DNA of 64,000 nucleotides from Fuerstiella sp. (GTDB lineage Bacteria > Planctomycetota > Planctomycetia > Planctomycetales > Planctomycetaceae), in NCBI GenBank assembly GCA_022843805.1, contig JALHMY010000023.1, positions 36,194 to 100,193 on the forward strand. The letters run 5' to 3'. The notes under the pieces are model-generated. The model made no database searches and was not told the origin of the DNA. It saw nothing but the letters and a program-made list of their open reading frames with translations. Position 1 is the stretch's first letter, and each line of letters begins with the position of its first letter. This document shows positions 9,602 through 18,460 of this stretch, piece by piece. The translations under genes and the position numbers were made by a program.

Positions 9602-10858
9602 ATGTCGTTTAGCGAACAATCAGAGTCAATGAGCGAACGGAAACAGCCGGTTCAGCAGACACCCACCGGACATGGACCGACTCATGCCGGTACAACTCAT
9701 GTCACAAGAATGGGCCACCCGGCTCCTTCAGTGACTCAGCCAGCTGCGCCTCCGATATTTCAAACGGCTGCATTTGATGTGCCCGATTTGAACGTTCTGG
9801 ACCAGATGACAGCAGGACTGGCATCTGGCCACATTTACACCCGCGACAGTAATCCCAATCATGAAGCTCTGGCCTCCTGCATTGCTGCCCTGGAAGGTGT
9901 CGATGCCGGCGCTGTTTTTGCCTCCGGTATGGGAGCCATTGCCAGTGTCTTTTTGACGCTGGCGTCATCCGGTGATCATGTCATTATGGCTCGGTCACTT
10001 TACGGACGAACGCTGCAGCTTGCTGAGCGAATGCGTCAGCAGTTTGGCCTGAACATCTTGTTAGTGGATCAGTGCAGTCCCGACCAGTTTGCGAAGGTGA
10101 TTAACAGCAGAACTCGTTTCGCTATTGTCGAAACAGTGTCCAATCCCCTGCTGGAGGTGACGGATATCGAAGTTGTTTCGAAACTTCTGCATCCCATTCC
10201 GCTGGTGGTTGATGCAACGTTTACAACTCCGCAGCTTTCACGACCCTGTCACCAGGGAGCCGCAATATCTCTGCACAGTGCGTCGAAATACCTGAATGGA
10301 CACGGCGACGTGATGCTGGGAGTAGCCGCCGGTTCGCACGATATGATGAAGCGACTTCGAGAGACCGCCAGCGTATTTGGGCAGAATGCAAATCCCTTTG
10401 AATCATGGCTTTGCCAGCGAGGTCTGCGAACGTTACCCCTGAGAATGCGTCAGATCTGCGAGACGACCGTTCGTATTGCCAGTTTCCTCGTTACCCACCC
10501 CGCCGTGCGTCGAGTCTATCATCCATCTTTGCCTGACCATCCGTCGTTCTCAACTGCCAGTCGGCTGTACCCAAATGGCACGGGTGGAGTTATTTCGTTC
10601 GAACTTGTCGGTAATGGAACAGAGATCGTCAATCGATTCATGCAGAATTCTCCCAGCATCCCCTTCTCACCCACACTTGCGGATGCTCGAACAACAGTCT
10701 CATATCCCGCAGGAACCTCCCATCGATTCATGACAGAAACCGATCGCCGGACCATCGGAATCACTGCGGAACTGGTTCGATTATCCATTGGGCTGGAGCC
10801 GTATGAATTGCTTGAGTCTGACCTGAGACAGTCACTGGACAGTCTGCTCAGCCAGTGA
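9602..10858 (+). CDS. Trans-sulfuration family PLP enzyme (cystathionine gamma-synthase / methionine gamma-lyase-like)
   Basis: The product is a 418-residue fold-type I PLP enzyme of the Cys/Met metabolism family. Visible marks are the tetramer-contact segment HIYTRDSNPNHEALASCIA near residue 77, the cofactor-binding FASGMGAIASVFL near 117, VETVSNPLLEV, the PLP-stacking VVDATFTTPQ, and the Schiff-base lysine in LHSASKYLNGHGDVMLG near residue 229. Family members make cystathionine, sulfhydrylate O-acetylhomoserine, or cleave methionine or cystathionine; sequence alone does not choose among them. The N-terminal ~30 residues (to about HVTRMGHP) are polar and variable. An ATG nine codons in is an alternative start. 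The gene stands alone. Confidence 0.9.
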   Translation: MSFSEQSESMSERKQPVQQTPTGHGPTHAGTTHVTRMGHPAPSVTQPAAPPIFQTAAFDVPDLNVLDQMTAGLASGHIYTRDSNPNHEALASCIAALEGVDAGAVFASGMGAIASVFLTLASSGDHVIMARSLYGRTLQLAERMRQQFGLNILLVDQCSPDQFAKVINSRTRFAIVETVSNPLLEVTDIEVVSKLLHPIPLVVDATFTTPQLSRPCHQGAAISLHSASKYLNGHGDVMLGVAAGSHDMMKRLRETASVFGQNANPFESWLCQRGLRTLPLRMRQICETTVRIASFLVTHPAVRRVYHPSLPDHPSFSTASRLYPNGTGGVISFELVGNGTEIVNRFMQNSPSIPFSPTLADARTTVSYPAGTSHRFMTETDRRTIGITAELVRLSIGLEPYELLESDLRQSLDSLLSQ

Positions 10859-10911
10859 TTGAGAATTGCGGGGGGACGGGGCTTCCGGCCGTTGTTTGGA
10901 CTTCCGGGTGC

Positions 10912-13900
10912 CTATTGTTTTAAAGACAACAGATAGGCCAGCAGATCCCGCAGTTGCTGGTCGTTCAGGATTTCAAACAAATTTGCAGGCATGGGAGACA
11001 GGCTGGAAGGCAGTCGTTCATCGATCTCGCTGATTGCAAGTTCCGTTTCTTTTCCCTGGCTGTCAACAACACTCACTCGCTGCCCTTCCAGTTCGCGAAG
11101 CAGTCCGCTGAATGCTTTACCTTCACTGGTCACAACAGTCGTTGTTCGAAACGCGATGTCCACATTTCGGTTTGGAGCAAGAACATCTTCGGCCACGCGG
11201 TCCAGGCCGCGACTGGCCATTCCATCAAGGTTGGGCCCAACTTTCTTTCCTTCGCCGGCCACCTGATGACAGATCTGACAGTTCTTTCGAAACAGCTCTT
11301 TGCCGGCGACCGCATCTCCATTTTGCTGACGGAAATTGCGTCGCACATCGGAAATACGCCGCTCGATCGAAGAATCTTCGGCTGGCAGACCGGCGGTCAG
11401 CTGCTCTATACGACGTTTCAGATCTGTACCTGCCACGGCATTCAGAGACTGCTGGACGGTTGGACGCAAAAGCAGTCGGGCAGACGCTTTACCCTTTTCG
11501 ATCAGCCCGGCCAGAACATCGGCGCCAGACGCATCACCACACAGCAGTTCGGCCAGTCGCAGCTGTTCGGCTGACGATGCGGCCTGAACAGCTGCCTCCA
11601 AAACGGTCACCGCGGCCGTCTCATCCTGATCAACGATTGCTTGAAGGGCCTGCCGGACCAGTTCCGACGATGCACCGACAATCGCTGGAACAACAGCGAC
11701 TGCCGCAAGGCGAGTGTTTGGCGACAGTTGCACAATGGAAACCGCAATCGCCGACTTCTGCTCGCGATTTAAATCGGTTCGGGAAATGACCGTGGTCAGT
11801 GCCGGTCGAAGCGAGGTCAGTCGAAATCCTCCTGCCAGCGATGCCGCCTGGACAAGTCGGCGATCCAGATCGCCGGGATTCAGCCGACTGTCAGAGAATC
11901 GTCCGACCGCCAGCCATGCGTATGCATTGCCGGCATCACCGTCGACCAGTTCCACTATGGCGTTGCGTCCCTTCCATCGGGCGGTATCCCAGTGCACGGG
12001 ATGAGCAACATCATTGCGGGGAGGCGGTGACTGCAGCAGTGTCTCGCCCGTTTCGGCATCGACAAGTCGCACGAAGTTGCGATTCTGCGCGGGGTTAGCG
12101 GGGAATCCATCGTGCCCGGCAACGAAGAACGTAAACTGATCATTGAGCTGAAACGCGGAAGAACGCCAGATCCCCGTCCTTTGTTCGCCCTTGTCAATGC
12201 TGCTGAACAGCGGAACATTTTGCTGCCCGTCGGAAGAGCTCCGAACGTGCGAGACAACCCAGCAACTGTCGGAATTCGGCGTCTCCGGATGCGGCACATA
12301 ATGCCACAAAAGACTGGCAGGTACCGTTAGCGCGTTCAAATCATCCACAGACGACATTTTCATCAGCGACAGAGCAATTCGTTCGGCCCATGCAACGACA
12401 GACGCGGGGGCAGACTGACCGCGCTGAGCAAATCCGGATCTCATGGAATCTGCCAGCTGCAGCTGTAGTGAAGGATCATTGCTGAATCTCTGCTGCACCG
12501 TATTGGCCACGCTGGCGGCTGTCTCAGGTGAAACATGACTTGCCGCGAACCGGAGCATTTCTGTCAGACGCTGAGGAACAGCATCGGCCAGGGTTTCAAT
12601 ATTCTTCGCAATAAATTCACCCGCAACATCTGATTTCAGTGCAAGACAAATTTCGGCAAGATCGACAATTTGTTCGTCGTCCGCATGAGCCTCTGCCATG
12701 CGAAACCAGTCTTCGTTCAGCAGGTGATCGCGCAGAGTCATACGGATTGCATGACGAAGATGAACATCGTCGGCAGTCGTTGACTGCAGCAGTTCCATCA
12801 GAGGAGCGATCAGGGCGGCATTCAGATGACGAGCCGCAGCCAGTACTGAAACACGACGTACCATCGGGCTTTCATCTGCGAAACCCGCAAGCAGCAGAGA
12901 TGCGGTTTTTTCGCTGGTGATGTCTTCGGATCTGGCCATCTCGTTCAGCGCGCGAAATGCGTGAACACGTACCAGTTCGCTGGAATCCTCCGCAGCCAGC
13001 TTCAGAGTGTGACTGTCCAGCAGCGAAAGTCTTTGCAACAGTCTTGTGCATCTGGCCCTGGCCGCCGGTGATTCACTGGTGGCAGCTGTCTTCAGCAGAT
13101 CAGCACATTCGTCCGCGTGTTCATCGGCAATTCTGTCGGCGATCAGACTGGCAGACTGAGGCAGAGCAGTGGCAAGCAGACTAACAAGCTCCGGCAGTGG
13201 AACACCGGAGAAATCGGTTATGATGCGGTTCCTGGCATCATCATGCCGCTGGTCGGTCGCCGCCGGTGCGGCACCCGTATAAGAGATTTTCCAGATTCTG
13301 CCGCGAAAGCGGTCTCGACCTGGATGGTAAAGATCCACTTCATAGTGACCAATAATACGATTATAAAAATCGGCCACATAGAGTGATCCGTCCGGCCCGG
13401 GAATAAGATCGACCGGGCGAAACCACGGATCGGTGGATGAGCAGAGATCGGGTTCTTCCACTGCTCTCACGGAAGAACCGACATGTTGCAGCGAATTTCG
13501 GTTAATGCGGGATGTCATCACATTTCCGTCGAAACTGCTGTTCTGCCATTCCTCCGGAAAATGAGTGTGCTGACCCAGAGCGAGCGCGGCGATTGCTGTT
13601 GAACCATGCAGGTGTTCCATCACATTCGGCACATAACCAAGTCCGTCGTGTGGACGTCCAAAACTGTCGTAGTTGCCGCCCTGCAGCAGCAGGGTGACCG
13701 GCTTTGTATGGCAGTCAGCCGTGAAAAGATCACCAAACTGATCGATCGCCATTCCAAACGGATTCACCTGCCCAAAGGTAAAGTGTTCTATTCTTGAACC
13801 ATCGGGACGAAAACGAAACGTATTCCCGGAATGCATGATGACTTTGTTGCCGTCTCGCCCGGTGACTTCCGAACGATTGTTGAAACCATGGCACGCATAG

Positions 13901-14514
13901 ATCCAGCCGTCGGCTCCGCGCCGAAAGGCGTTGCACATTCCATGAGTATCCCGGCTTGTATCAAAGGGTCCGTACAGAACTTCGCTAGTATCCGCCTTCA
14001 GGTCACCATCGGTATCTCGCAGAAACACGATGTTGGGAATACTGAAACAGATCACTCCGTCACGATAAGGGTATAGCCCGATTGGAATATTCAGGCCGTC
14101 TGCAAAGACACTTACCGAATCCATTCGGCCATCGCCGTCCGTATCCTGCAGGACTCGGATGGAATCCTTCGCCGGACGATCCGGCGGCGCAGCGAATGGA
14201 TACTCCTCAGAACTGCTGACCCACAGCCGGCCACGAACGTCGAAGGCCAGATTCATCGGCTTGGCAATCTGCGGTTCTGCAGCAACCAGCTGAATCGTAA
14301 ATCCCGGAGGCAGGCTGAATGTTTTCTGCTGCTGCTCCGGAGTCAGCGGTTCCGACTGTCGAACTCCCAGCGCGAACGGGTCCTGGGCAGCTGGCGGCTG
14401 AGCAATTGCCGGAGGATCGGGCACGCCCAGGGCGGCCACCACGAACAGAATCCCCAGCGTTTTCAGAAACCGAAACGCAGTCAGACGCCGAGATACAAAC
14501 AGAATACTGTCCAT
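10912..14514 (-). CDS. PVC-type heme-binding cytochrome fused to membrane-bound dehydrogenase-like and HEAT-like domains
   Basis: A 1200-residue exported protein starting at an ATG with GGTGAT upstream. Residues ~15-38 form a signal peptide. Residues ~60-420 form a beta-propeller-like domain of the type named putative membrane-bound dehydrogenase in planctomycetes and verrucomicrobia (PFAAPPDRPAKDSIRVLQDT, DTHGMCNAFRRGADGWIYAC). The middle ~450-1000 is helical HEAT-like repeat plus a beta-rich insert. The C-terminal ~130 residues are a cytochrome c domain with one heme site CQICH and PNLDGMASRG. Such proteins are abundant in planctomycetes, are periplasmic, and are presumed oxidoreductases; substrates are unknown. 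The gene is monocistronic. Confidence 0.93.
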   Translation of the reverse strand: MDSILFVSRRLTAFRFLKTLGILFVVAALGVPDPPAIAQPPAAQDPFALGVRQSEPLTPEQQQKTFSLPPGFTIQLVAAEPQIAKPMNLAFDVRGRLWVSSSEEYPFAAPPDRPAKDSIRVLQDTDGDGRMDSVSVFADGLNIPIGLYPYRDGVICFSIPNIVFLRDTDGDLKADTSEVLYGPFDTSRDTHGMCNAFRRGADGWIYACHGFNNRSEVTGRDGNKVIMHSGNTFRFRPDGSRIEHFTFGQVNPFGMAIDQFGDLFTADCHTKPVTLLLQGGNYDSFGRPHDGLGYVPNVMEHLHGSTAIAALALGQHTHFPEEWQNSSFDGNVMTSRINRNSLQHVGSSVRAVEEPDLCSSTDPWFRPVDLIPGPDGSLYVADFYNRIIGHYEVDLYHPGRDRFRGRIWKISYTGAAPAATDQRHDDARNRIITDFSGVPLPELVSLLATALPQSASLIADRIADEHADECADLLKTAATSESPAARARCTRLLQRLSLLDSHTLKLAAEDSSELVRVHAFRALNEMARSEDITSEKTASLLLAGFADESPMVRRVSVLAAARHLNAALIAPLMELLQSTTADDVHLRHAIRMTLRDHLLNEDWFRMAEAHADDEQIVDLAEICLALKSDVAGEFIAKNIETLADAVPQRLTEMLRFAASHVSPETAASVANTVQQRFSNDPSLQLQLADSMRSGFAQRGQSAPASVVAWAERIALSLMKMSSVDDLNALTVPASLLWHYVPHPETPNSDSCWVVSHVRSSSDGQQNVPLFSSIDKGEQRTGIWRSSAFQLNDQFTFFVAGHDGFPANPAQNRNFVRLVDAETGETLLQSPPPRNDVAHPVHWDTARWKGRNAIVELVDGDAGNAYAWLAVGRFSDSRLNPGDLDRRLVQAASLAGGFRLTSLRPALTTVISRTDLNREQKSAIAVSIVQLSPNTRLAAVAVVPAIVGASSELVRQALQAIVDQDETAAVTVLEAAVQAASSAEQLRLAELLCGDASGADVLAGLIEKGKASARLLLRPTVQQSLNAVAGTDLKRRIEQLTAGLPAEDSSIERRISDVRRNFRQQNGDAVAGKELFRKNCQICHQVAGEGKKVGPNLDGMASRGLDRVAEDVLAPNRNVDIAFRTTTVVTSEGKAFSGLLRELEGQRVSVVDSQGKETELAISEIDERLPSSLSPMPANLFEILNDQQLRDLLAYLLSLKQ

Positions 14515-14823
14515 CTTCCATCACCTAGCAAAGGGCAATAGCCCGAATGATAACTCTGACCGTTCCTGACCTCTGTAAGCCGTACCAGCAAACCACAGTA
14601 TCGCAATGTAACGTTTTTTGTCACTGATGGGATTGTGGCCCACCAGATTCTGGCGGTCAGTCTGTTTTGGGCGTGTGTACTCGGGCGTGTCCTGGCACTT
14701 GACTTGCGTTGGAGCACAGAGCGACTACGGTACACCCCGGATTCTGCTGATGTTGAATGCTGACCCATCATTAGTTGTGTCAGATCGCAGGATTGTCCTA
14801 CTGATTTTTCTGTGCAGGCTTAT
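14515..14823. other. Divergent intergenic region, cytochrome gene / mazG
   Basis: About 310 bases between two divergent starts. It must hold promoters for both sides. A TTGACT resembling a -35 box lies near 14700, but no well-spaced -10 follows. No ORF with a recognisable product and no strong hairpin were seen. Confidence 0.5.
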
Positions 14824-15726
14824 ATGTCAGTTTCAGGTACGCCCCCCGATTTCAGCAGGCTGCTGCCCGAATTTCAGCGGCTGTGCGAAATCATCGCGCG
14901 TCTGCGTTCTCCGACGGGATGTCCGTGGGATCGACAACAGACGATGAAGACAATCAAACCGTATACCCTGGAAGAAACCTACGAGTTGCTGGAGGCGATC
15001 GATTCGGACGACAACGTCGCGATTCAGGAGGAACTGGGGGACGTCCTGTTGCAGGTCATTCTTGATGCTCAGATTGCTGCCGACGAAGGTCGGTTTGACC
15101 TGTTGCCGGTAATCAGTCAGATCGCCGACAAAATGGTTCGTCGACATCCTCATGTGTTTGGTAACGCAGGAACCCGGACGACCGAGGAGGTGCGGCAGAA
15201 CTGGCAAACGATTAAACGTCAGGAGAAGGAGGAGCGGGAATCGCAGCTGGAAGGAATTCCCAAAGCTCTTCCGGAGCTGGCTCGGGCAGCGCGAATTACT
15301 TCCCGGGCTGCACTGGTGGGATATGACTTTCCTGACCGCAGAATGCTGTTTGACAAACTGTCCGAAGAACTGCGGGAACTGTCGTTTGAACTTTTCGGCG
15401 ACGAACAGATTCCGAATGTTCCGGCCGACGTCGTGTCGACCAGGATTCCGGACGAACCGCTGACAGATCCGGCTCAGAAAGATCGGGCCGAGTCAGAACT
15501 TGGGGATGTCCTGTTTGTTCTTGCAAATATCGGACGTCGCTGGGGAATTAATCCGGAAGAAGCCCTCCGCCGCAGCAACGCAAAGTTCAGTCGCCGGTTC
15601 CAGGCGATCGAAGCGGCAATGAAAGCACAGAATAAGTCGATGCAGGACGCAAGCCTGGTGGAAATGGAAGAGGCCTATCAGTCGGCCAAACGGCAGGAAG
15701 CGTCGCCTCAGACTCAGAACCCCTGA
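14824..15726 (+). CDS. mazG: Nucleoside triphosphate pyrophosphohydrolase MazG
   Basis: MazG hydrolyses NTPs and dNTPs to monophosphates plus pyrophosphate, clearing damaged nucleotides. The protein has both all-alpha MazG domains. The first opens with CPWDRQQTMKTIKPYTLEE and carries metal-binding EETYELLEAI and EELGDVLLQV. The second has ESELGDVLFVLANIGRRWG and the C-terminal basic segment RRSNAKFSRRF. The ATG at 14824 gives 300 residues, somewhat longer than E. coli MazG (about 263) because of an insert around residues 195-220 and a polar tail. A GTG at 14812 is an alternative start. No toxin-antitoxin partner is adjacent, so a housekeeping role fits. Confidence 0.94.
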   Translation: MSVSGTPPDFSRLLPEFQRLCEIIARLRSPTGCPWDRQQTMKTIKPYTLEETYELLEAIDSDDNVAIQEELGDVLLQVILDAQIAADEGRFDLLPVISQIADKMVRRHPHVFGNAGTRTTEEVRQNWQTIKRQEKEERESQLEGIPKALPELARAARITSRAALVGYDFPDRRMLFDKLSEELRELSFELFGDEQIPNVPADVVSTRIPDEPLTDPAQKDRAESELGDVLFVLANIGRRWGINPEEALRRSNAKFSRRFQAIEAAMKAQNKSMQDASLVEMEEAYQSAKRQEASPQTQNP

Positions 15727-15852
15727 ACAAAACCTCCGAGGCCGCATCGTGTCGGGAGTGCTCGAGTTGCCGGGAAGAACGACGAGACGAGAAATGTTGT
15801 CGAGCAGTGGTGACGCCGCAGATCGACCGCTGCCAGCAGGGAGCGCATAAAA

Positions 15853-15878
15853 GAACCGGCATTAAAGAATGCCGGTTC
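15853..15878 (-). terminator. Rho-independent terminator of the coiled-coil gene
   Basis: A perfect 11-bp stem (GAACCGGCATT / AATGCCGGTTC) with a 4-base loop is followed, in the minus direction, by TTCTTTTAT. It lies about 50 bases beyond the stop of the minus-strand coiled-coil gene and faces convergent mazG, so it may also work on that side, though less well. Confidence 0.8.
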
Positions 15879-15930
15879 ACAATATACTCTAACATCGGTG
15901 AGCTGCTGCAGACATCAGTGATATCCAAAC

Positions 15931-16686
15931 TTAGCCAGCCGATGTTGAAGACTCCGGAGTTTCAGACTTCGGATCGCTGGCATTTGGGTCAGTGCCACCT
16001 TCCGGCTTGCCTTCATCGTCTTTCTTTGGAGCCTCTGCCTGAACCTGCACCTTCTTTGACTCAACGGCTTCCTGTTTGGCCTTGTTAAGTTCGTCCTGAG
16101 TGGTTTTCAAAGCGGCGTCAGCAGCATTCTTTGCTGCCGTCAGGTCTGTGACCTGTTTTTGCAGATCGGTATTCGCGGACTTCAACCCGTCTCGCTCTGC
16201 AACCACATTCTTCAGTTCAGTGCTGACAGCAGCCAGATCTTCAGCCGATTTCTTTGAAACGCCGGTCAGTTCAGTAACCTGCGCATTCGCCGAGGTGAGG
16301 GCGGCTTCTGCTTTATCTCCTCGCTCCTTCTGACTGGCAACCTGCTGACGCTCATCAGCCAGCTGCTGTTTGAGTTCGGCAAGTTGAGCTTCAAATTCTG
16401 CTTTCAGCTTTTCGGAAGCAGCTTTGGTTTCTGCCAGGGCGGCGCTGGTCGACTGTAGTTCGGCCTGAACATCCCGCAGTTTGATTTCCATATCATCAGC
16501 ATCTTCAGCACGGCTGAGTGCCGTCCAATATGGCAACTTCTCACGGAGCGTGCCATCTTTCGCCTTGTACCACTGCACGGCTGGGGTACAGCATACGGGC
16601 TGGGGACTACAGGATGAGGATTTCCCTGCGTTCGCAGTACCACTGCAAAGCAGAGAAACAGTCAGAAGAGTCAGCAGGTTTTTCAT
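15931..16686 (-). CDS. Secreted coiled-coil protein of unknown function
   Basis: Residues 1-20 are a clear signal peptide (MKNLLTLLTVSLLCSGTANA). A short Cys-rich segment follows (residues 24-34, CSPQPVCC), then a hydrophilic stretch with YWTALSRAEDADD. From about residue 65 to 210 the protein is a continuous heptad-like coiled coil rich in Ala, Glu, Lys and Gln. The last 35 residues are acidic, Ser/Pro/Gly-rich and probably disordered. It probably forms a long rod in the periplasm or at the cell surface; the cysteines might dimerise it. No family is recognised. A strong hairpin terminator lies just downstream, so it is its own transcription unit. Confidence 0.75.
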   Translation of the reverse strand: MKNLLTLLTVSLLCSGTANAGKSSSCSPQPVCCTPAVQWYKAKDGTLREKLPYWTALSRAEDADDMEIKLRDVQAELQSTSAALAETKAASEKLKAEFEAQLAELKQQLADERQQVASQKERGDKAEAALTSANAQVTELTGVSKKSAEDLAAVSTELKNVVAERDGLKSANTDLQKQVTDLTAAKNAADAALKTTQDELNKAKQEAVESKKVQVQAEAPKKDDEGKPEGGTDPNASDPKSETPESSTSAG

Positions 16687-17182
16687 CTTTTTAGTCGTTT
16701 TGAAAATGGGGCGAACTGTGTTAATTCGAATTCCGTACTGACACAGGGTCGCTCACAAGGGCATTGCAGACAACGATTTTTCAGACCTGGGTACAGAAAC
16801 AGCAAAAGGAACCGGAAGTTCTGTGCATTCTGTGGAGGATATGATTCATTTGCCGCAAGGATGGGAAAAAACATCTCTGCTGTTCGAGTTCGAAAATCAA
16901 TTCCTGGTCGTGACAAATTTCAGCCAAACTCAATGTTTTTTACGAACAAATGAAAAAGGTCACGTGTCTCCAACGAACTTTCGGGGGAATTTCGGCGTTT
17001 GAGTCCCTGATAGAGATGGCCGAATCAACCGACGCAGATAGTGCACATAATTATAGTAAAGACGTACTCATAAGATTTGCGTACACTGCAGCCGGATTTG
17101 CAATTTGCGGCATGGCGGGGACCGATTCGGTGAGATCTTCACAAAGCCAAAATCACCTGTTTCTACAGAATCGAAGGCCCCA
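16687..17182. other. Intergenic region upstream of the kinase gene
   Basis: About 500 bases between divergent genes. It is more AT-rich than its flanks around 16900-17080, as expected for promoters. It includes the doubtful small ORF listed separately. No repeat or strong hairpin was seen. Confidence 0.4.
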
Positions 17183-17186
17183 GTGA
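16950..17186 (+). CDS. Doubtful 78-residue leader ORF overlapping the kinase start
   Basis: This ATG ORF reads MKKVTCLQRTFGGISAFESL and ends with a TGA that overlaps the inferred GTG start of the kinase as GTGA. Such overlap often marks translational coupling. Against it: there is no good ribosome binding site before its ATG, no recognisable domain, and the composition resembles random sequence. It could be a regulatory leader ORF or chance. Confidence is deliberately low. Confidence 0.2.
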   Translation: MKKVTCLQRTFGGISAFESLIEMAESTDADSAHNYSKDVLIRFAYTAAGFAICGMAGTDSVRSSQSQNHLFLQNRRPQ

Positions 17187-18448
17187 CCGCTCGCCCTGCC
17201 AATAAAAGTGAATCACAGCTACTGGAGCGGCAGCGGACCTTTGATGCGCTTCAGACTCGAACGGGAATTGAGTGGCAGGCAGAGCGAAAGTTTTTAAAGC
17301 GACTGGGTTTTGGCGGACAGGGAAGCGTGCTGCTGGCGGAGCGTCGCGGTGCAGCCTGTTTCCGTATTCCGGTAGCTCTGAAGTTCTTTTCGCCTTCTCC
17401 ATTTGAATCGATCGAACGATACAACATGGAGATGGAACGCATGGCAGAAGTTTCTGCCATCGTGGCCCGAATTCAGGACGACCATCTGGTTGCCGTTCAT
17501 ACGTTTGATGAAGATGATGGTATCTATTTTCTGGAAATGGAATGGGTCGACGGATTTGATCTGTTGCACATTCTTCGCCGTGACACTCTGGAGATTGTTC
17601 AGGACGCGGTGACGGAACGCCGGTGGGCCAGTATCACCGAACGAGTGGTAACCACGGGAGAAGTGGATTGTCGGCTGAAACCCGGTATGGCAGTTGCGAT
17701 TCTCCGTGAGTGTCTGGCTGGCATTGCAGCGCTGCATCGGGGCGGAGTGATTCACTGTGACCTGAAGCCCTCGAATGTCATGGTAAAGCGGACAGGGCAG
17801 GTAAAGATCATTGATATCGGATCGGCGTGGTGGATTGGTCGTCCTCCGGATGGCCAGCCCTGCACGCTGGAATATGCTGCCCCCGAGGTGCTCGCAGGTT
17901 TTCGAGCGACTCCGCAATCGGACCTCGCGAGTCTGGGTTATATGCTGATAGAAATGTTGTCCGGATCAAAGCCGTTCTCCGGTTTGACATGGGAACAGCT
18001 CGTTCAGGCCAAACGCGATGTCCTTGAACGTCTGCCAGCATTGCTTCCACTGGAAGAATTTCAGTTCAGCGAATCACTCATACGCTTGTTGCGCCGGTTA
18101 CTCCATCCGGATCCTCGTCAGCGATTTCCCACTGCAGAAGATGCCGAACTGTCTGACGAAGGTGCAGCCGGTTTTCTGCGTGAACTGATAAAGAGCGATA
18201 TGAGCGACGAATATGCAACGGAACTTCGGCGATGGATTGCCGAACTGGAATCGGACATCTTTGACGGTCACGATCCGCGAAGCGAAGGAATCCCCGACGG
18301 AAGTACTCGACTTGTTGACGTTCGGCCGGGAGCTGCACACGATCTGAGCGGTCGGATTGACGATGCACTTCGCGATGACCAGTCGCTCGATGATGAAAGT
18401 GGCGAAATCTCGAAGTTGCCCCGCAGCCAGCCTGTACCCGCACTTTGA
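17183..18448 (+). CDS. Serine/threonine protein kinase, soluble
   Basis: The GTG at 17183 is chosen because GAAGG sits six bases upstream; the longest reading starts from a TTG at 17105. The 421-residue protein has a Hanks-type kinase fold. The glycine loop is GFGGQGSVLLAE, the invariant lysine lies in VALKFF, the catalytic loop is HCDLKPSNVMV, and the APE equivalent is YAAPEVLAG. The DFG motif reads DIG (KIIDIGSAWW), so the metal-binding Asp is kept but Phe is replaced. No transmembrane helix follows; the last ~110 residues are acidic and low in structure. It should phosphorylate Ser or Thr in the cytoplasm; its substrate is unknown. Confidence 0.88.
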   Translation: MTARPANKSESQLLERQRTFDALQTRTGIEWQAERKFLKRLGFGGQGSVLLAERRGAACFRIPVALKFFSPSPFESIERYNMEMERMAEVSAIVARIQDDHLVAVHTFDEDDGIYFLEMEWVDGFDLLHILRRDTLEIVQDAVTERRWASITERVVTTGEVDCRLKPGMAVAILRECLAGIAALHRGGVIHCDLKPSNVMVKRTGQVKIIDIGSAWWIGRPPDGQPCTLEYAAPEVLAGFRATPQSDLASLGYMLIEMLSGSKPFSGLTWEQLVQAKRDVLERLPALLPLEEFQFSESLIRLLRRLLHPDPRQRFPTAEDAELSDEGAAGFLRELIKSDMSDEYATELRRWIAELESDIFDGHDPRSEGIPDGSTRLVDVRPGAAHDLSGRIDDALRDDQSLDDESGEISKLPRSQPVPAL

Positions 18449-18460
18449 CGAGTGGCCGGT

